From Sphingomonadales bacterium (GTDB lineage: Bacteria; Pseudomonadota; Alphaproteobacteria; SMXS01), in contig JALHLV010000012.1 of the NCBI GenBank assembly GCA_022844405.1, forward strand, positions 62,001-126,000: DNA of 64,000 bases, read 5' to 3'. The notes under the pieces were generated by a model. The model did not search any database. It had not been told where the DNA came from and saw only the letters and a list, made by a program, of their open reading frames with translations. Shown here piece by piece: positions 62,131 to 64,000 of the stretch (position 1 is the stretch's first letter; each line of letters begins with the position of its first letter). A program made the translations under genes and the position numbers.

Positions 62131-62153
62131 CGGTTTAGCCCGCGACGCCGGAT

Positions 62154-62591
62154 TCAGGGCTGGTCGAGGTCGTCGACATCGAGCTGGCCGCTGAGCCGGC
62201 GCTGCACATGGGACCACGACATGCCCACGCCCATGACGATGGTGAGGATGATCTCGACCACCAGGACGACCATGATGGGAGAGCCCACGTCGACGAGATT
62301 GAAGTCCACCAGCAGCCAGACGAAGACCGCGAACACCGCCACCACCAGCGCGATTCCCAGCAGGCCCAACGACAGCCAGGTGGCGCGGAAATACACCGCG
62401 AAGCCGCCCAGCAGCAGCAGGCCGACCAGGAGCTTCAGCGGCACGTTGCCGGCGCCGGCGTCGGTGCCCGAGGCCATCACCCAATGGACATACGACCAGC
62501 CCGTCGGGTTGAAGGTGGCGAACACCAGCGCCGCGGCGGCCAGCCAGCGCACGAGGAACCCCTTCCAGGTCAACCCGCCCGCCGCCGCCAC
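62154..62591 (-). CDS. DUF6524-like small integral membrane protein
   Basis: This 145-residue protein has four membrane spans: FLVRWLAAAALVFATFNPTG, LLVGLLLLGGFAVYFRATWL, LLGIALVVAVFAVFVWLL and IMVVLVVEIILTIVMGVGMS. The FNPTGWSYVHWV segment after helix 1 is characteristic of the DUF6524 group. Function is unknown. The GTG at 62591 is supported by AGGAG six bases upstream. It lies nine bases downstream of the methyltransferase-like lipoprotein gene and probably shares its transcript, ending shortly before the tRNA gene's promoter. Confidence 0.75.
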   Translation of the reverse strand: MAAAGGLTWKGFLVRWLAAAALVFATFNPTGWSYVHWVMASGTDAGAGNVPLKLLVGLLLLGGFAVYFRATWLSLGLLGIALVVAVFAVFVWLLVDFNLVDVGSPIMVVLVVEIILTIVMGVGMSWSHVQRRLSGQLDVDDLDQP

Positions 62592-62600
62592 CGTCCGCTC

Positions 62601-63509
62601 CTACCGCGACTCGGCGGACGCCATGCCCGTGGTGGCGGGCTTGACGAACTTGATGGTCATGCGATCGCTTTCGCCGATCTGGACGTATCTCTCGCGGTCC
62701 TGGTCGCCCAGCCGCAGCGCCGGCGGCAGGGTCCAGACTCCCTTGGGATGGTCGCGGGTGTCGAGCGGGTTGGCATTGATCTCGGAGTGCTCGGCGGCCT
62801 GGAAACCCGCGGCCTCAGCCAACTTGATCACATAGTCCTGGGTGACGTAGCCGGTGGCCGCAAGCGGATCCTGCGGCAGTTCGGGGTCGCCGCGGTGTTC
62901 TTCGACGCCAAGGATACCGCCGGGCTTGAGCGCCTTGAACATGGCGGCGAACACCTTGTCGGCATAGCCGCCGGCCATCCAGTTGTGGACGTTGCGGAAG
63001 GTCAGCACCATGTCCGCCGATCCCTCGGGCACAAGCTCGACGGTGGCCGGCCCCAGCGTGGTGTAGGTGACCGTGCCGTAAACCGCCGTGCTGGCCGCGA
63101 TCCTGTCCTTCAGCGCCTTGTTCAATTTGGCGCCGTAGCCAGTGCCGTCGCCTTCCTCGAAGATCGCCGCCGTGTACTTGCCCTTGCCGGCCACGTAAGG
63201 CGCGATGATGTCGGTGTACCAGCCGCCGCCGGGCCAGATCTCGACCACGTTCATGGTGGGCTTCAGGCCGAAGAACGCCAGCGTCTGCTGGGGATGGCGG
63301 TATCTGTCGCGGAGGCGGTCCTCGGGCCGGCGGTGCTGGGCCATGACGATGGCCTCGAGCGAGCCCGCGGCCGGTTGCCGCGCGGCAGGCGTTCCATCGG
63401 CGGAACCTGGGGCGGAAGTGGGCGGCTGAGCGGCGTCCTGGGTGCCGCCGTCGCAGGCGACGAGAAGTGCCGCCGTCAGCAGCGCGGCCAGGGTGAGCGA
63501 TTTACGCAT
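62601..63509 (-). CDS. exported methyltransferase-like lipoprotein
   Basis: This 302-residue protein begins with a lipoprotein signal (MRKSLTLAALLTAALLVAC, lipobox LVAC) and a Pro/Ala/Gly-rich linker, then a class I methyltransferase-like fold: NVVEIWPGGGWYTDIIAPYV near residue 83 as a divergent motif I, DMVLTFRNVHNWM near 165 and GILGVEEHR. Exported relatives of this type are common and of unknown function; SAM is not expected in the periplasm, so it may bind another ligand. GGAGG before the ATG at 63509 supports the start rather than the open frame upstream to 63569. Confidence 0.8.
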   Translation of the reverse strand: MRKSLTLAALLTAALLVACDGGTQDAAQPPTSAPGSADGTPAARQPAAGSLEAIVMAQHRRPEDRLRDRYRHPQQTLAFFGLKPTMNVVEIWPGGGWYTDIIAPYVAGKGKYTAAIFEEGDGTGYGAKLNKALKDRIAASTAVYGTVTYTTLGPATVELVPEGSADMVLTFRNVHNWMAGGYADKVFAAMFKALKPGGILGVEEHRGDPELPQDPLAATGYVTQDYVIKLAEAAGFQAAEHSEINANPLDTRDHPKGVWTLPPALRLGDQDRERYVQIGESDRMTIKFVKPATTGMASAESR

Positions 63510-63600
63510 GGATCCTCCGGATTTCCCGTTCGGATCCGCAGCATAGCGTGTCGCCCCCGGTCGCGCCACCCGGGGACGCGCGTCCCCGGGAACAGTCGGA

Positions 63601-63879
63601 TCAGCGGCTCAGCACCCACGCGCGGGCGAGGCGCTGCGCCTCGGCGACCTCGGCCGGGCTCATCAGCTCGGCCAGGTCGGCGCGCTCCTCGCGAGCCCGG
63701 GCGTCGCCCAGCATGGCGGCGATGTTGAACCACTTGTGGGCACGGACATAATCGACGGGCTCGCCATGGCCCGTCGCATAGGCGAGGCCCAGCTCGAAAT
63801 AGGACTCGGCATCGTCGTCGACAGGCGCAAAGGCAGTCGCCGGCGCGCTATACGAAACGCTGTGGGTTGTATCGAACAT
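63601..63879 (-). CDS. Sel1-like repeat protein
   Basis: This 92-residue protein contains one and a half Sel1-like helical repeats: ESYFELGLAYATGHGEPVDYVRAHKWFNIAAMLGDARARE, matching the Y-x-x-G-x-x-Y-x-x-G-x-G...A-x-x-W-x-x-x-A-A pattern. Such short proteins probably mediate protein contacts. There is no signal peptide. It is upstream of the methyltransferase-like lipoprotein gene in the same direction, 91 bases apart, and may be separately transcribed. Confidence 0.75.
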   Translation of the reverse strand: MFDTTHSVSYSAPATAFAPVDDDAESYFELGLAYATGHGEPVDYVRAHKWFNIAAMLGDARAREERADLAELMSPAEVAEAQRLARAWVLSR

Positions 63880-64000
63880 GACTGGTTTCTCCGTGTCTGT
63901 CTTTTGGCAACACGGTTATCCTGGCGCCAGTTCCATGAACGGAATCTTAACGGAATACCGAAATCGTCCCGGCGGCGAAAAAAGCGCGGCGGCTCGAAAC

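Overview
The window is dense, high-GC DNA with short intergenic gaps and many ATGA/GTGA/TGATG start-stop overlaps. Several features point to an alphaproteobacterium: EF-P with the lysine-modifying EpmA/EpmB pair, a NasS/NasT nitrate system, palindromic intergenic repeats of a kind common in that class, and an F420-type luciferase-like oxidoreductase. Genus cannot be fixed from sequence alone. I see no CRISPR array, transposase gene, rRNA or replication origin. There is one tRNA, tRNA-Ser(GCU).

Region 1 (1-13.5 kb) is mostly catabolic. It starts with the tail of an F420-dependent luciferase-like oxidoreductase. A short protein that looks like only the C-terminal Fe-S segment of ThiC follows, coupled to a membrane protein, then a GNAT and a short Hsp70. 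Next is a likely acyl-CoA degradation cluster: P450, acyl-CoA dehydrogenase, 2-hydroxyacid dehydrogenase, VOC protein, acyl-CoA ligase, two SDRs, a CitE-type lyase and a MaoC hydratase. A MarR regulator closes it. A 16-bp motif is shared by the MaoC/MarR divergent promoter and the promoter of the first SDR gene. The 3' end of the ligase gene carries a 162-bp tandem duplication.

Region 2 (13.5-29.6 kb) holds a three-gene operon (AMP-ligase, free-standing acyl carrier protein, alpha/beta hydrolase), acetoacetyl-CoA synthetase and a flavoprotein. Then come a dehydrogenase/SnoaL/Gfo-Idh group, the efp-epmA-epmB translation module, and an EF-G paralogue.

Region 3 (29.6-40.4 kb) is a nitrate assimilation locus: porin, nasT, nasS, nrtA, nrtB, a double ATPase and nasA. 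The nrtA leader shows, in order, a sigma-54 promoter, two hairpins with six-base loops having A1 and G4 (the ANTAR target pattern), and an intrinsic terminator. The porin leader has a related arrangement in which the second hairpin and a terminator share one arm. This suggests NasS/NasT antitermination at both sites.

Region 4 (40.4-51 kb) has an ABC exporter and then a candidate dedicated lipid pathway: ACP, ketoacyl synthase, two LptF/LptG-type permeases, a membrane glycosyltransferase, a fatty acid hydroxylase-type enzyme and a GNAT-like protein.

Region 5 (51-64 kb) has a YozE-like small protein, a PhoD-type phosphatase with a TonB-dependent receptor, and an MFS transporter. A four-gene, compositionally softer cluster follows (glycosyltransferase, aldo/keto reductase, AlkP-fold protein, methyltransferase). 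The window ends with the tRNA, a DUF6524-like membrane protein, a methyltransferase-like lipoprotein and a Sel1-like protein. A 92-bp repeat occurs twice, at 13.4 and 51.4 kb, each time contributing the stop codon of a gene.
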